In this document: piece after piece, positions 1 to 6,959 of the stretch
Layout of the letters: each line of letters begins with the position of its first letter
How positions within the stretch are numbered: the stretch's first letter is position 1
DNA from: a virus
Direction: 5' to 3' (one strand)
Virus record (IMG/VR): IMGVR_UViG_3300035698_003817
Coordinates: 1 to 38,660 of that record
DNA length: 38,660 nucleotides
Position numbers and translations under genes: made by a program
Notes under the pieces: model-generated
Seen by the model: only the letters and a program-made list of their open reading frames with translations
Database searches by the model: none
Told to the model about the DNA's origin: nothing

Positions 1-125
1 AAGAGAAGAAACTGGAACTAAGAGATTGGCTACCAGACTTTAAGAAGTTCTTTATTCTGCTATTTGGGGTAATGCTCCCTTGGATTTTACTACTTTCATT
101 ATTAACCAATGGATTGTGTGACTGA
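1..125 (+). CDS. Duplicate 3' end of the 38380-38658 gene (circular overlap)
   Basis: This partial reading frame encodes the C-terminal 41 residues of the zinc-ribbon/transmembrane protein at 38380-38658, with the same stop (TGA at 123-125). It is a second view of one gene caused by the circular overlap and should be counted once. It contains the predicted membrane helix (FFILLFGVMLPWILLLSLL). Confidence 0.9.
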   Translation, partial: EKKLELRDWLPDFKKFFILLFGVMLPWILLLSLLTNGLCD

Positions 126-127
126 TA
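1..127. repeat. Terminal direct repeat, left copy
   Basis: These 127 bases are identical to 38534-38660 at the other end. The overlap shows that the molecule closes into a circle of 38,533 bp. The length equals a k-mer size commonly used by de Bruijn assemblers, so this is probably an assembly overlap and not a packaged terminal repeat. The repeat holds the 3' end of the membrane/zinc-ribbon gene that is complete at 38380-38658. Confidence 0.95.
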
Positions 128-276
128 TGAAAAACCAAGACAAAGGATATCCGCATAAGGGAAAAAGAACTAAAATGGAAGTTGCAAATGATATAGCGAT
201 ACCACTAGTCGTGGTAGCTGTCCTTGCATTAGCCCTTTATGGTGCTGTATCGTTATTTAATAACATAACCCTATGA
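127..276 (+). CDS. Small single-pass membrane protein (49 aa)
   Basis: The 49-residue protein begins MKNQDKGYPHKGKRTK and has one predicted membrane helix at about residues 23-45 (IAIPLVVVAVLALALYGAVSLF). The basic N-terminus suggests an N-in orientation. The start lies 2 nt past the stop of the preceding gene (123-125 here, 38656-38658 on the circle), and the end overlaps the next gene by 4 nt (ATGA), so it is part of a translationally coupled run. No family is recognised. Small helices of this kind in phages can be lysis or superinfection-exclusion proteins, but nothing here decides that. Confidence 0.7.
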   Translation: MKNQDKGYPHKGKRTKMEVANDIAIPLVVVAVLALALYGAVSLFNNITL

Positions 277-395
277 CCAACCAAGATAAAGAGGAAATAG
301 AATATTGCAAACTACATTCTTTCGCTGGAACAGAGCAAGAGGCTAGAGATTGTGATGATTGTAAACCCACCCCCGGAGGATATGCAAGAGTTTGA
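273..395 (+). CDS. Tiny Cys/His-rich protein (40 aa)
   Basis: The 40-residue frame starts at the ATGA overlap with the upstream gene. It contains C12, H15, C27 and C30 in a C-x2-H...C-x2-C arrangement, which looks like a minimal zinc-binding knuckle. The C-terminus overlaps the next gene, whose SD sequence lies inside this frame. It is one of at least eight small zinc-ribbon-like proteins in the genome. Function unknown. Confidence 0.6.
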   Translation: MTNQDKEEIEYCKLHSFAGTEQEARDCDDCKPTPGGYARV

Positions 396-663
396 AAGAG
401 GATTTACAGATGGCGCTCATTTAACTGGGTCTATGGCTGAGGAAGTATTGGCGGAGGTAAAAAACGAGCTAAAGGGATACGAAGATATTCTCTCTAAGTT
501 AGAGGAAATAAATGATGTGTCAATGACGAACTTTAACAAATCCTTAGAGGAGACTGATTTCAAAGACGAAAACACATTTAAGGAGGGAATTATAACTGGT
601 TGGAATATGTGCGTGGCGAGAATAAAAAATGATATTAAAGAAATAAACGAAACTCAGCCCTAG
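382..663 (+). CDS. Hypothetical acidic helical protein (93 aa)
   Basis: The start at 382 is chosen because GGAGGA lies 5 nt upstream, one of the few clear Shine-Dalgarno sequences here; a longer in-frame start at 352 lacks one. The protein begins MQEFERGFTDGAHLTGSMAEEVL and is largely charged and probably alpha-helical, with no membrane segment. A C-terminal stretch GIITGWNMCVARIKNDI is its least charged part. It overlaps the preceding zinc-knuckle frame by 14 nt. No family is recognised. Confidence 0.75.
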   Translation: MQEFERGFTDGAHLTGSMAEEVLAEVKNELKGYEDILSKLEEINDVSMTNFNKSLEETDFKDENTFKEGIITGWNMCVARIKNDIKEINETQP

Positions 664-690
664 ACCAATTCATTAAGAAGATAAACCAAG

Positions 691-915
691 ATGAGTAAAT
701 GCGGAGACAACATAAACTCAGTACACGAAATGAAAGATATCGGAGAAGACAAGAGAATCCTTGTCGCTTATTGTGTTAAGTGTAAGTTCAGGACATATAT
801 CAGAAAGTACGAGGGTAGAACAGACCCAAAGTATAGTGCTATCTTCGCAAGAGACACGCTACAACCCAACAGGAATTTGTATTACAAGGAGTTTGGTAAA
901 ATGAATATTGCTTAG
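691..915 (+). CDS. Small zinc-ribbon protein (74 aa)
   Basis: This 74-residue protein has a single C28-x2-C31 pair (YCVKCKFRTYIRKYEGR) plus C4, followed by a conserved-looking tail (RDTLQPNRNLYYKEFGKM). The architecture is that of small phage proteins of unknown role with a half zinc ribbon. It is the last gene before a promoter (908-936) that overlaps its 3' end, so it probably closes the transcription unit that comes across the circular junction. Confidence 0.7.
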   Translation: MSKCGDNINSVHEMKDIGEDKRILVAYCVKCKFRTYIRKYEGRTDPKYSAIFARDTLQPNRNLYYKEFGKMNIA

Positions 916-936
916 TTTTTTTAATGGGTATATAAT
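908..936 (+). promoter_or_regulatory. Sigma70-type promoter upstream of the candidate sRNA/terminase region
   Basis: TTGCTT (908-913), a 17-nt spacer and a perfect TATAAT (931-936). The predicted start is near 943. The -35 box overlaps the stop codon of the preceding gene. Confidence 0.7.
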
Positions 937-975
937 AAAGATGACGAAAGGCCATTATTATTAATTTCTAAAATT

Positions 976-1020
976 ATGGCTAAGAAAAAAGGCAACGCAG
1001 GGAAGAAAAGCACAACCTAG
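976..1020 (+). CDS. Possible 14-codon basic peptide within the small RNA
   Basis: The frame reads MAKKKGNAGKKSTT. The ATG follows A/T-rich sequence (CTAAAATTATG), like most starts in this genome, and lies in the right arm of a predicted hairpin. The lysine-rich composition resembles the small basic proteins encoded nearby (1829-2120, 5636-6632). It could be a real micropeptide or a chance frame in an A-rich RNA; the evidence is start context only. Confidence 0.3.
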   Translation: MAKKKGNAGKKSTT

Positions 1021-1031
1021 TTGTGTCAAAG

Positions 1032-1063
1032 GACTACTGGCTAACGCTGGTAGTCTTTTTTTT
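1032..1063 (+). terminator. Rho-independent terminator
   Basis: A 10-bp stem (GACTACTGGC with GCTGGTAGTC, two G-U pairs) has a TAAC loop (1042-1045) and is followed by eight T residues (1056-1063). It ends the short transcript from 908-936. The terminase operon downstream must use read-through or another promoter. Confidence 0.85.
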
Positions 1064-1085
1064 GTTTGTGGGGTATTATAACAAT

Positions 1086-1505
1086 ATGACTAAAAAAGTA
1101 TTGAAAGAGCCAACAAATAATGGAGATAAGACGGAAAAAGAGATTAAACGAGACGACAAGGGTAGAATCGTAGAGGGTTCTGCTCCATTGAATCCTGCAG
1201 GTAAGCCTGTTGGTTCTAAGCACTTATCAACGCTCTTGTGGGAAGCGTTAAAGAATAAAGCTAAAAATGAAGACGGTACTGAGTCAGACAAAACCCTCGC
1301 TGACTTAGTGGTACAGCGTTTAATAAAAGACAACATAAAGTATGGAAAAAGAACTGAACTGATTTTTGATAGAATAGACGGACAAGCGAAACAAGAAGTT
1401 GACCTTACAAGTGGTGGAGAGACTATTCAAAGAAGTAGTGAAATTGATGTAGCCAAGATTGCTGAAAAGGTTTCTGCAGAGTTGAAAGCCCAGAAGACAA
1501 AATAG
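1086..1505 (+). CDS. Putative terminase small subunit (139 aa)
   Basis: The start at 1086 (AACAATATG) is preferred; an in-frame extension to 1023 would run through the terminator hairpin and translate its T-tract. The protein carries the NPAGKPVGSKHLS motif (about residues 36-48), which resembles the NPxGRPKGSK signature of DUF5681-type phage proteins commonly encoded beside terminases. A helical region follows (LADLVVQRLIKDNIKYGKRTELIFDRIDGQ) and the C-terminus is charged. The small subunit recognises phage DNA and presents it to the large subunit during packaging. The assignment rests on the motif, size and position upstream of TerL. A different DNA-binding role is possible. Confidence 0.6.
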   Translation: MTKKVLKEPTNNGDKTEKEIKRDDKGRIVEGSAPLNPAGKPVGSKHLSTLLWEALKNKAKNEDGTESDKTLADLVVQRLIKDNIKYGKRTELIFDRIDGQAKQEVDLTSGGETIQRSSEIDVAKIAEKVSAELKAQKTK

Positions 1506-1559
1506 TGGTATTATTTAGTTAGGTCTTTCCACGAGGAGAGTGAATGAGGAGATAGACCT

Positions 1560-1721
1560 ATGGAAAGCAACTACTGTGTTAGGTGCAAGAAGACTAAGAA
1601 GTTCCTTTCACTAGGCGAGCTCCAGAAGATATATGGGGTTCTGTACGAGCAACATATTTGCGAGACTTGTACCCATACGATTTGGGTGAAGAAACGAGGT
1701 GGTCTATCTACAGAGGACTAA
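1560..1721 (+). CDS. Small zinc-ribbon protein (53 aa)
   Basis: This 53-residue protein has C6-x2-C9 and C34-x2-C37 (YCVRCKKTKKF and ICETCTHTIW), a complete four-cysteine zinc ribbon. GAGGAG lies 8-13 nt upstream of the ATG. The ribosome-binding region lies between TAGGTCT (1520-1526) and AGACCTA (1554-1560), which can pair over 7 bp and would place the SD in a loop and the start at the stem base, a plausible translational switch. It sits between the TerS and TerL genes; role unknown. Confidence 0.7.
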   Translation: MESNYCVRCKKTKKFLSLGELQKIYGVLYEQHICETCTHTIWVKKRGGLSTED

Positions 1722-1778
1722 CACTCCTCTACGTCAGGCGCTTCGCTACCGCTTGACCCTCATAGCATTGGGGGAGTG
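1722..1778 (+). promoter_or_regulatory. Nested hairpin element upstream of TerL
   Basis: CACTCC (1722-1727) pairs with GGAGTG (1773-1778). Inside it, GTCAGGCG (1733-1740) pairs with CGCTTGAC (1750-1757) around a 9-nt loop. A near-direct repeat CCCTCATAGYATT follows (about 1757 and 1802). There is no T-tract, so this is probably an RNA processing or translation-control structure, not a terminator. Confidence 0.45.
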
Positions 1779-1828
1779 GCGCGATTATCTCAAACTGCTC
1801 CCTCATAGTATTATTAATAAATAAAAAT

Positions 1829-1960
1829 ATGCCGTTGAAATTCATAAACCCGAAGAAGAATATGAAGCAACCAAGCTCAAAGGTCACAAAGAAAGAACAA
1901 CCTAAAAAACAAAAAGATGAGAAAGAAAAAACAGTACATACTAGCGAATCACTATCCTAG
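1829..1960 (+). CDS. Small basic protein (43 aa)
   Basis: The frame starts with the genome's typical AAAAATATG context and encodes a lysine/glutamine-rich, probably disordered peptide (MPLKFINPKKNMKQ...). It overlaps the following basic frame (1917-2120) by 44 nt in a different frame, so one of the two could be a by-product. It resembles the other short basic proteins that surround the packaging and portal genes. Confidence 0.5.
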   Translation: MPLKFINPKKNMKQPSSKVTKKEQPKKQKDEKEKTVHTSESLS

Positions 1961-2120
1961 CAGAACCCCTGAGCGCATAGGGAAGAAGAAAAGCGCTAAA
2001 ACCATAGTCGTTTCTAAAATGGCTATGCTCAAAGAACACAAGAAGTTGATTCCTATGCTGAACAAAGTGAACAAGAAAGAAGCAAAGGAGCAGAAGCGGG
2101 AAATGAAGAAGTATAAATAA
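1917..2120 (+). CDS. Small basic protein upstream of TerL (67 aa)
   Basis: The 67-residue protein is about one-third Lys/Arg (RKKKQYILANHYPSR at the N-terminus, KKEAKEQKREMKKYK at the C-terminus), and its stop abuts the TerL ATG (TAA-ATG at 2118-2123). This suggests coupled translation with TerL. A nucleic-acid-binding role is likely from charge alone. No family is recognised. Confidence 0.55.
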   Translation: MRKKKQYILANHYPSRTPERIGKKKSAKTIVVSKMAMLKEHKKLIPMLNKVNKKEAKEQKREMKKYK

Positions 2121-3722
2121 ATGGAAGAGGTAACCAAAGAAGAACTAGCTAATTTGGATATCCATATCTTCAACGAAGTGTATGAGATTAAAAATGAGCA
2201 GGGTAAGAAGCTAGATTTTCATAATCACGCGTTCCTATGGGATATCTATTCTGATTTTTCACCTTTTCAAGCTGTACGGAAAGCCGCGCAAATTGGTTTT
2301 ACTACTACAGCTATAATCAAGAGCTTGTGGTTAGCGCACAATAAGAAAATGGATATGATTTACACTATGCCTACGTATAGTGACGTGAACACGCTAGTTA
2401 CTTCTAAGGTGAATCGAATCATTGAGCAGAATCCTATTTTAGCTGAATGGGTTAGTAGAAAAGATACTATTGAGCAGAAAAGAGTTGGCAACTCAGTCAT
2501 CTATTACAGGGGTACTTGGTCTGAGCGTGAAGCGCTATCCACTTCTTCAGACTTGAACATTCACGACGAAGTAGACCGTTCCAACTTAAAGGTTGTTGAC
2601 CAGTACTACTCAAGACTCCAACACTCTGACTATCGTTGGCAGTGGTTATTCTCGAATCCTAGTGTTCCTGAGATTGGTGTTGATAAGCTTTGGAACAGGT
2701 CAGACCAAAAGCATTGGTTTGTCGCTTGTTCCAACTGCAACAAAAAGCAGTATATGATAATGGATAACATCTTGAAAAATAAGAAAGGTGAATTTTATTA
2801 TGGGTGTACGAAATGTCAGACTGAGCTAGACCGTACTCAAGGTGAGTGGGTCGCAAGGTGGCGCGACAAAACATATCACGAGACGAAGAACCCAAATGGT
2901 GTAAATGGTTATTGGATAAGTCTACTAATGGCTCCGTGGGTGTCTGCAGATACAGTAAAGAATCTTGAAGCTACAAAGCCAGCAGACTTTTTTGCGAACT
3001 TCGTATTGGGAATACCATATACTGGAGCAGGTAACATTGTGACTAAAGATGTTATCGTCAGGAATCTTACTGACTTAACGAATGACCAGTCTGGAAGAAT
3101 CGTAATTGGTGTAGACCCCGGAATTGATATCAGATACGTCATAGGAAACGAAAAAGGTTTGTTCTATTACGGAGAGTGTAAAGATTATAAAGAGTTAGAA
3201 GACCTAATGAAACGTTGGAAGACTGCGATTATGGTCATTGACTCAGGCGGTGACTTAATCGCGTCTAGAGAATTGCGAGAAAAGTATAAAAACAGAATCT
3301 TCCTAGCGTATTACAGACAAGACCGAAAGAGCGAAGAGCTTTTCTCGTGGAATGACGACGAGGGAAGTGTTACTATAGATAGGAATAGAACTATCCAGCT
3401 TGTTATTGATGAGTTGACTGATAGACGAATCCCTATCTACGGAAACGAGACTGACTGGTACAACTACTATTTGCATTGGTCTCATATCTACAGAGTCTCT
3501 GAAGAAGACAATTTAGGACAGATGAGAACGAAGTGGCAGAGGTCTGATAGAGACGATTGGGTACACTCTACTGTTTATTGGAGAGCCGGTATGGATAGAT
3601 TTATGTCAGGAGCAGGTGAGATTATAAACATACAAGATTCGATAGGAGAGGTTGGTTACACTACAGACCCAACAGGTAAAAAATTAGATATTAATTTGTT
3701 TCAACCGAAAAGGAAATACTAG
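2121..3722 (+). CDS. terL: Terminase large subunit, GpA-like (533 aa)
   Basis: This is the ATP-driven DNA packaging motor and nuclease. The ATPase has a degenerate Walker A, KAAQIGFTTT (residues 54-63), and a Walker B-like LNIHDEVD (145-152). A zinc ribbon is inserted between the two halves (C203-x2-C206 and C229-x2-C232), which is characteristic of the lambda GpA family. The C-terminal RNase H-like nuclease shows IVIGVDPG with D332 and MVIDSGGD with D374, plus a C-terminal acidic patch (SDRDDWVHSTVYW). The length (533 aa) is somewhat shorter than lambda gpA (641). It follows the putative small subunit and precedes the portal gene, the usual order. Confidence 0.92.
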   Translation: MEEVTKEELANLDIHIFNEVYEIKNEQGKKLDFHNHAFLWDIYSDFSPFQAVRKAAQIGFTTTAIIKSLWLAHNKKMDMIYTMPTYSDVNTLVTSKVNRIIEQNPILAEWVSRKDTIEQKRVGNSVIYYRGTWSEREALSTSSDLNIHDEVDRSNLKVVDQYYSRLQHSDYRWQWLFSNPSVPEIGVDKLWNRSDQKHWFVACSNCNKKQYMIMDNILKNKKGEFYYGCTKCQTELDRTQGEWVARWRDKTYHETKNPNGVNGYWISLLMAPWVSADTVKNLEATKPADFFANFVLGIPYTGAGNIVTKDVIVRNLTDLTNDQSGRIVIGVDPGIDIRYVIGNEKGLFYYGECKDYKELEDLMKRWKTAIMVIDSGGDLIASRELREKYKNRIFLAYYRQDRKSEELFSWNDDEGSVTIDRNRTIQLVIDELTDRRIPIYGNETDWYNYYLHWSHIYRVSEEDNLGQMRTKWQRSDRDDWVHSTVYWRAGMDRFMSGAGEIINIQDSIGEVGYTTDPTGKKLDINLFQPKRKY

Positions 3723-3725
3723 AAC

Positions 3726-3754
3726 TTGTCAATAGACAATAACGGATATATAAT
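3726..3754 (+). promoter_or_regulatory. Sigma70-type promoter for the portal operon
   Basis: TTGTCA (3726-3731), a 17-nt spacer and TATAAT (3749-3754). Predicted start near 3761, only about 14 nt before the portal ATG. The -35 lies in a small hairpin TTGTC-AATA-GACAA (3726-3739), a possible operator. Confidence 0.7.
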
Positions 3755-3774
3755 TAAGAAAAATATATAGCTAT

Positions 3775-5631
3775 ATGGCAGTAATCAATAATAGGAGCGC
3801 GTTTAACTCACTTAGAGGAGTACTCGGTTTATTCTCTCCTTTGAATAAAGCTTTGAAAAAGCCTGACGAGGGAGATACAGAGCAACCTCTGTTACCAGAG
3901 TTTGAATCGTCAATGAGTGATGAGGAGATAATCAAGCTAGCTTCGAAGTGGACTACTGAGTACGATACTTACGCGAAAACTATAAAGACACAGCAGAAAG
4001 ATAACGTCAACTATTGGATAGGAAAACATTATAACGACTTGCAGACAGCAGGTACGAAGAGACCTCTGACTGATAACTTAATCTTTGAAGCAGTTGAAAC
4101 ATTTTTACCGATAGCAACTAGAGCGACACCAGAAGCTAACGTCGCTACAAGCTCAGGACAGCAAGACAATATAACTAAAGCGCTACAACCTATACTCAAC
4201 TATCAGGGTGACCGTACTATGTTGAGAATGAAGTTGAAGAGTATCACCCGTGACTGGGTGCTTAATTTTATTGGTTGCTTGAATGTAGTTTGGGATTCGT
4301 CAATCAATGATTTTAATATTAGAAGAGTACAACCAACGCGATTGATTCTAGACCCTAACGCAGAGATTGACGTTGACGGTACGTATCTAGGTGAATACTT
4401 AGGCGAGAAGAAACGGTGTACCGCTACTAAGCTATCTCGAATGTTCCCTAAGTCTAAGAAAGCAATTTCTGCAGTAGTGCAAGGTAATTGGGGTACTAAG
4501 ATTACTTACGTGATGTGGAGTACTCCGACAGATGTATTCTTCACGCTAGGTAGTAATGTTATGGGTAAGTTCAAAAACCCTCATTGGAACTATGACGGTG
4601 AAGTTAAGAGAAAGAACGCTGAAACTGGAGCTGTAGCGACTGAGTTTGTTAAGGGAATGAATCACTTTAATCACCCAATGATACCTTACGTGTTTTTGTC
4701 TATCTTCAATCTAGGTAGGAAACCTCACGACGAGACCTCACTTGTTTTTCAGAATATTCCTTTACAGGACACTATCAACGCAAGGTATCAGCAGATTAAT
4801 AGAAATGTTGAATCGCAGAATAATGGAATCGTGTTGTCTGGTAAGTACTTTACGAAAGAACAAGCCGCTGAAGCCGCGACTCAACTCTCAAGAGGTAATC
4901 CTCTTTGGGTTCCTGAGGGAGATATCAGAGCTTCTTATGCAAGAGATACCGCGCCTACGCTATCTTCAGACGTTTTCAATCATCTAAGAGACGCTAGGGA
5001 AGAGTTGCGAAACATCTTTGGAACGTCAGGTAGTACACCTCAGGGAGTAGAAGACCAAAAGTCAGTACGAGGTAAAATCCTAATTAATCAGCTTGACAGT
5101 TCTAGAATAGGTGGTGGAGTTACAGAATACATAGAACTCCTATCAGCTAACGTTTACAACTGGTTCGTTCAGATGATGTACGTTTATTACACAGACCAAA
5201 AAGAGTTTCCAATGCAGTTAGACAGGAACGAAGATGAGCTAATGAAGATTGTTAATACAGACTTCGAGAATCCAGTATTTGTGAAAGTTAAAAGTGGTTC
5301 GCTAGTACCTAAAGACCCTCTAACTCAGAGAAACGAAGCAATGGACTTATGGAGTGCGCAAGGTATTGACCCTATTAGCTTCTTTGAGAAGTTAGATTTT
5401 CCTAACCCAGTTGAATCAGCTAAAGATTTGCTTACTTGGCAGATGATTCAGCAAGGAGCGTTACCACCTACAGTTATGTTCCCAGACTTTGAAATGCCTG
5501 AGCAACCTGAACAGACAGGAGACGGTTCAGAGTTAGTGAGCGCAGAGGAATCAAACGACGCAAGAGACAATACACCAGTTGAAGCAGTCGGAGCTTCAAG
5601 TAAATCATTAATACAACAAGTACCATTATAA
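3775..5631 (+). CDS. Portal protein (618 aa)
   Basis: The portal forms the dodecameric channel at the capsid vertex that docks the terminase and later the tail. Features typical of portals are present: an N-terminal helical region, the segment LILDPNAEIDVDGTYLGEYLGEKKR (about residues 190-214), a mostly beta wing, and a long helical stem/crown (IPLQDTINARYQQINRNVESQNNGIVLSGKYFTKEQAAEA, about 327-366). The C-terminus is acidic and probably disordered (PEQPEQTGDGSELVSAEESNDARD). Length and placement directly after TerL fit podovirus portals. The start follows GCTATATGGCA with no SD. Confidence 0.88.
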   Translation: MAVINNRSAFNSLRGVLGLFSPLNKALKKPDEGDTEQPLLPEFESSMSDEEIIKLASKWTTEYDTYAKTIKTQQKDNVNYWIGKHYNDLQTAGTKRPLTDNLIFEAVETFLPIATRATPEANVATSSGQQDNITKALQPILNYQGDRTMLRMKLKSITRDWVLNFIGCLNVVWDSSINDFNIRRVQPTRLILDPNAEIDVDGTYLGEYLGEKKRCTATKLSRMFPKSKKAISAVVQGNWGTKITYVMWSTPTDVFFTLGSNVMGKFKNPHWNYDGEVKRKNAETGAVATEFVKGMNHFNHPMIPYVFLSIFNLGRKPHDETSLVFQNIPLQDTINARYQQINRNVESQNNGIVLSGKYFTKEQAAEAATQLSRGNPLWVPEGDIRASYARDTAPTLSSDVFNHLRDAREELRNIFGTSGSTPQGVEDQKSVRGKILINQLDSSRIGGGVTEYIELLSANVYNWFVQMMYVYYTDQKEFPMQLDRNEDELMKIVNTDFENPVFVKVKSGSLVPKDPLTQRNEAMDLWSAQGIDPISFFEKLDFPNPVESAKDLLTWQMIQQGALPPTVMFPDFEMPEQPEQTGDGSELVSAEESNDARDNTPVEAVGASSKSLIQQVPL

Positions 5632-5635
5632 TAAT

Positions 5636-5947
5636 ATGAAAAAGCAAATCATTAAAAAGATAGCTTCAAAAATGGCTACCTCTAAGGGAGCGTTAGCTAA
5701 AGCTGAAAAGGGCGAAAAGCAACATACAGGGAAGAAGAAAAAACCTAGACTCACAGGGAGTTTGAGTTTAGTAGGTCGTGGTAGAGGTGGTACTGCTATG
5801 CACACCGTAGCTGTTAAACGTGGGGTGACAGAGGTTTCTAAACACTCAAAGATAATGGAGAAAGAGGGCTTAACCCCGAAGCTAGAAAGATTCAGAAATA
5901 CAAAATATACTGCTAACTACTATCGGCTTAATCCTAAGAGTGAATAG
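5636..5947 (+). CDS. Basic protein with KM-x-S repeat motif (103 aa)
   Basis: The very basic protein begins MKKQIIKKIASKMATSKGALAKAEKGEKQHTGKKKK. The segment KMATSKGALAKAEKGEK matches two repeats in the protein at 6216-6632, so the two genes are paralogous in part. The rest is Gly/Arg-rich (GSLSLVGRGRGG) followed by a tail with aromatic residues. It lies 4 nt after the portal stop. It may bind DNA or the inner capsid surface; this is an inference from charge and position. Confidence 0.65.
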   Translation: MKKQIIKKIASKMATSKGALAKAEKGEKQHTGKKKKPRLTGSLSLVGRGRGGTAMHTVAVKRGVTEVSKHSKIMEKEGLTPKLERFRNTKYTANYYRLNPKSE

Positions 5948-5948
5948 C

Positions 5949-6050
5949 GTGCCAAGGAAGAAGTCCGCAGGAAAGTTAGTCGCCAAGAAACACCCTACCA
6001 CTCAGATGAGAGACAGCAGAACAGGTAAAATGGTAACTATCATTAAGTAA
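5949..6050 (+). CDS. Small basic protein, GTG start (33 aa)
   Basis: A GTG start 1 nt after the preceding stop opens a 33-codon frame, (M)PRKKSAGKLVAKKHPTTQMRD..., ending with TAA at 6048-6050. It is Lys/Arg-rich like its neighbours and fills the space between them exactly, which supports a real gene. No ATG alternative gives a comparable product. Function unknown. Confidence 0.5.
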   Translation: MPRKKSAGKLVAKKHPTTQMRDSRTGKMVTIIK

Positions 6051-6055
6051 CAGAT

Positions 6056-6214
6056 ATGAACAAATCTTCAAAACTATATTCAAGTGACCTAACCGAAGAA
6101 TCAAAACAAGCTTCTGACTCAGGAGACGTTGAAGTTTTAGTAGCCGGTGAAAAAGAAAAAGTTGAAAACTACGAAAAGGCAGGTAATCAATCTAAAGAAT
6201 ATTATAAAAAATAA
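6056..6214 (+). CDS. Small charged protein (52 aa)
   Basis: A 52-residue hydrophilic protein (MNKSSKLYSSDLTEESKQASDSG...) rich in Lys, Glu and Ser, without Cys or membrane segments. It is 5 nt after the preceding stop and 1 nt before the next ATG, in a tight series of short genes between portal and scaffold. No family is recognised. Confidence 0.6.
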   Translation: MNKSSKLYSSDLTEESKQASDSGDVEVLVAGEKEKVENYEKAGNQSKEYYKK

Positions 6215-6215
6215 T

Positions 6216-6632
6216 ATGAATCCAATAATCAAAGTAGTAGCAGGTAAGATAGCTAAGAATGTAGCCAAGAAAGCAGTTACCAAAATGTCTTCACGTAACG
6301 AGCTGAAAAGAGCAGAGAAAGGCGAGAAGCCCAACACTGGTAAAGCGAAGCAAAGAATCCAGAAAGTTCAGAAATTGAGTAAGACGGTGGGTGACTGGGG
6401 TAGACGCTTAGAAGCTATGCAGAATGAGCCTGCTTCTAAAGAATGGTTTGAGAAGTATGGTGCGCCTAAGATGAAGAAGAAAGTGGTGAGTAAGATGTCT
6501 TCACACGGTGAGCTAAAGAAAGCAGAAAGAGGAGAGAAAGCCATACTGAATAAGATTTACCCAAAGATTTACAACAAGAAAAACGTTAGAAGAGACGGTA
6601 AGAAGCCACCACTCCAAAAATATCTTGACTAG
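6216..6632 (+). CDS. Basic protein with two KMSS-ELK-AE-GEK repeats (138 aa)
   Basis: The start at 6216 (AATAATATG, MNPIIKVVAGKIAKNVAKKAVTKM) is chosen because the ORF's earlier in-frame start (6147) lies inside the upstream gene. Two copies of a repeat occur: KMSSRNELKRAEKGEK (about residues 24-39) and KMSSHGELKKAERGEK (about 93-108). A third copy is in the 5636-5947 gene. The N-terminus is amphipathic. The repeated basic helix could bind nucleic acid or a capsid partner. The spacing to the scaffold gene and the charge suggest a head-associated role, but this is unproven. Confidence 0.65.
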   Translation: MNPIIKVVAGKIAKNVAKKAVTKMSSRNELKRAEKGEKPNTGKAKQRIQKVQKLSKTVGDWGRRLEAMQNEPASKEWFEKYGAPKMKKKVVSKMSSHGELKKAERGEKAILNKIYPKIYNKKNVRRDGKKPPLQKYLD

Positions 6633-6716
6633 CTGTCCTATCCGTAACTCTAAATTGCTAGTATACTGAAATTGAAGAACTGTAAATAGGTCGTAATCAT
6701 TAAAAACACCACAACT

Positions 6717-6893
6717 ATGACTGAAGAAATTAAAACTGACGCTCCTGTAGAGGAGACACCAGTAGTTGAGACTCCAGCAGAGGAGACACCAGAGACACCT
6801 GTAGAAGAGACACCAGAGACACCTGCAGAAGAAACACCTGCTGAAGCTCCTGCAGTAGAAGAGAAGAAAGAAGACGAGGGAATCGAAGCATAA
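6717..6893 (+). CDS. Acidic Pro/Glu/Thr repeat protein (58 aa)
   Basis: The 58-residue protein is built from ETP units (VEETPVVETPAEETPETP...), ending VEEKKEDEGIEA. It has almost no hydrophobic residues and should be fully disordered and strongly acidic. It sits between very basic proteins and the acidic scaffold gene. Such a polypeptide could act as a DNA mimic, a counter-ion to the basic neighbours or a scaffold helper. No function can be assigned from sequence. Confidence 0.65.
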   Translation: MTEEIKTDAPVEETPVVETPAEETPETPVEETPETPAEETPAEAPAVEEKKEDEGIEA

Positions 6894-6959
6894 TAAACTT
6901 AAGTGGGTTTGCTCGGACACTCGCCCTGCGTAAAGCTAAAAAGTTCCCGTATTAAAAAT

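Larger units (their letters stand above)
943..1063 (+). ncRNA. Candidate small RNA, about 120 nt, with three hairpins
   Basis: This interval is bounded by a consensus promoter and a strong intrinsic terminator, so a discrete short transcript is expected. It contains hairpins GGCCAT/ATGGCT (950-955 with 976-981), CACAAC/GTTGTG with a 3-nt loop (1011-1016 with 1020-1025) and the terminator stem at 1032-1055. The right arm of the first hairpin contains the ATG of a possible 14-codon frame. It lies directly upstream of the terminase genes. No known RNA family was recognised; the RNA call is an inference from promoter, folding and terminator. Confidence 0.5.

Noticed and set aside
1023-1085. N-terminal extension of the putative TerS gene
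   Set aside because: It would read through a strong terminator hairpin and its T-tract, giving an artificial hydrophobic leader (VVFFLFV). ATG at 1086 fits the local start context.
6625-6667. Promoter before the ETP-repeat gene (TTGACT at 6625-6630, TATACT at 6662-6667)
   Set aside because: The spacing between these boxes (31 nt) is far too long, and neither box has a good partner at 16-18 nt.
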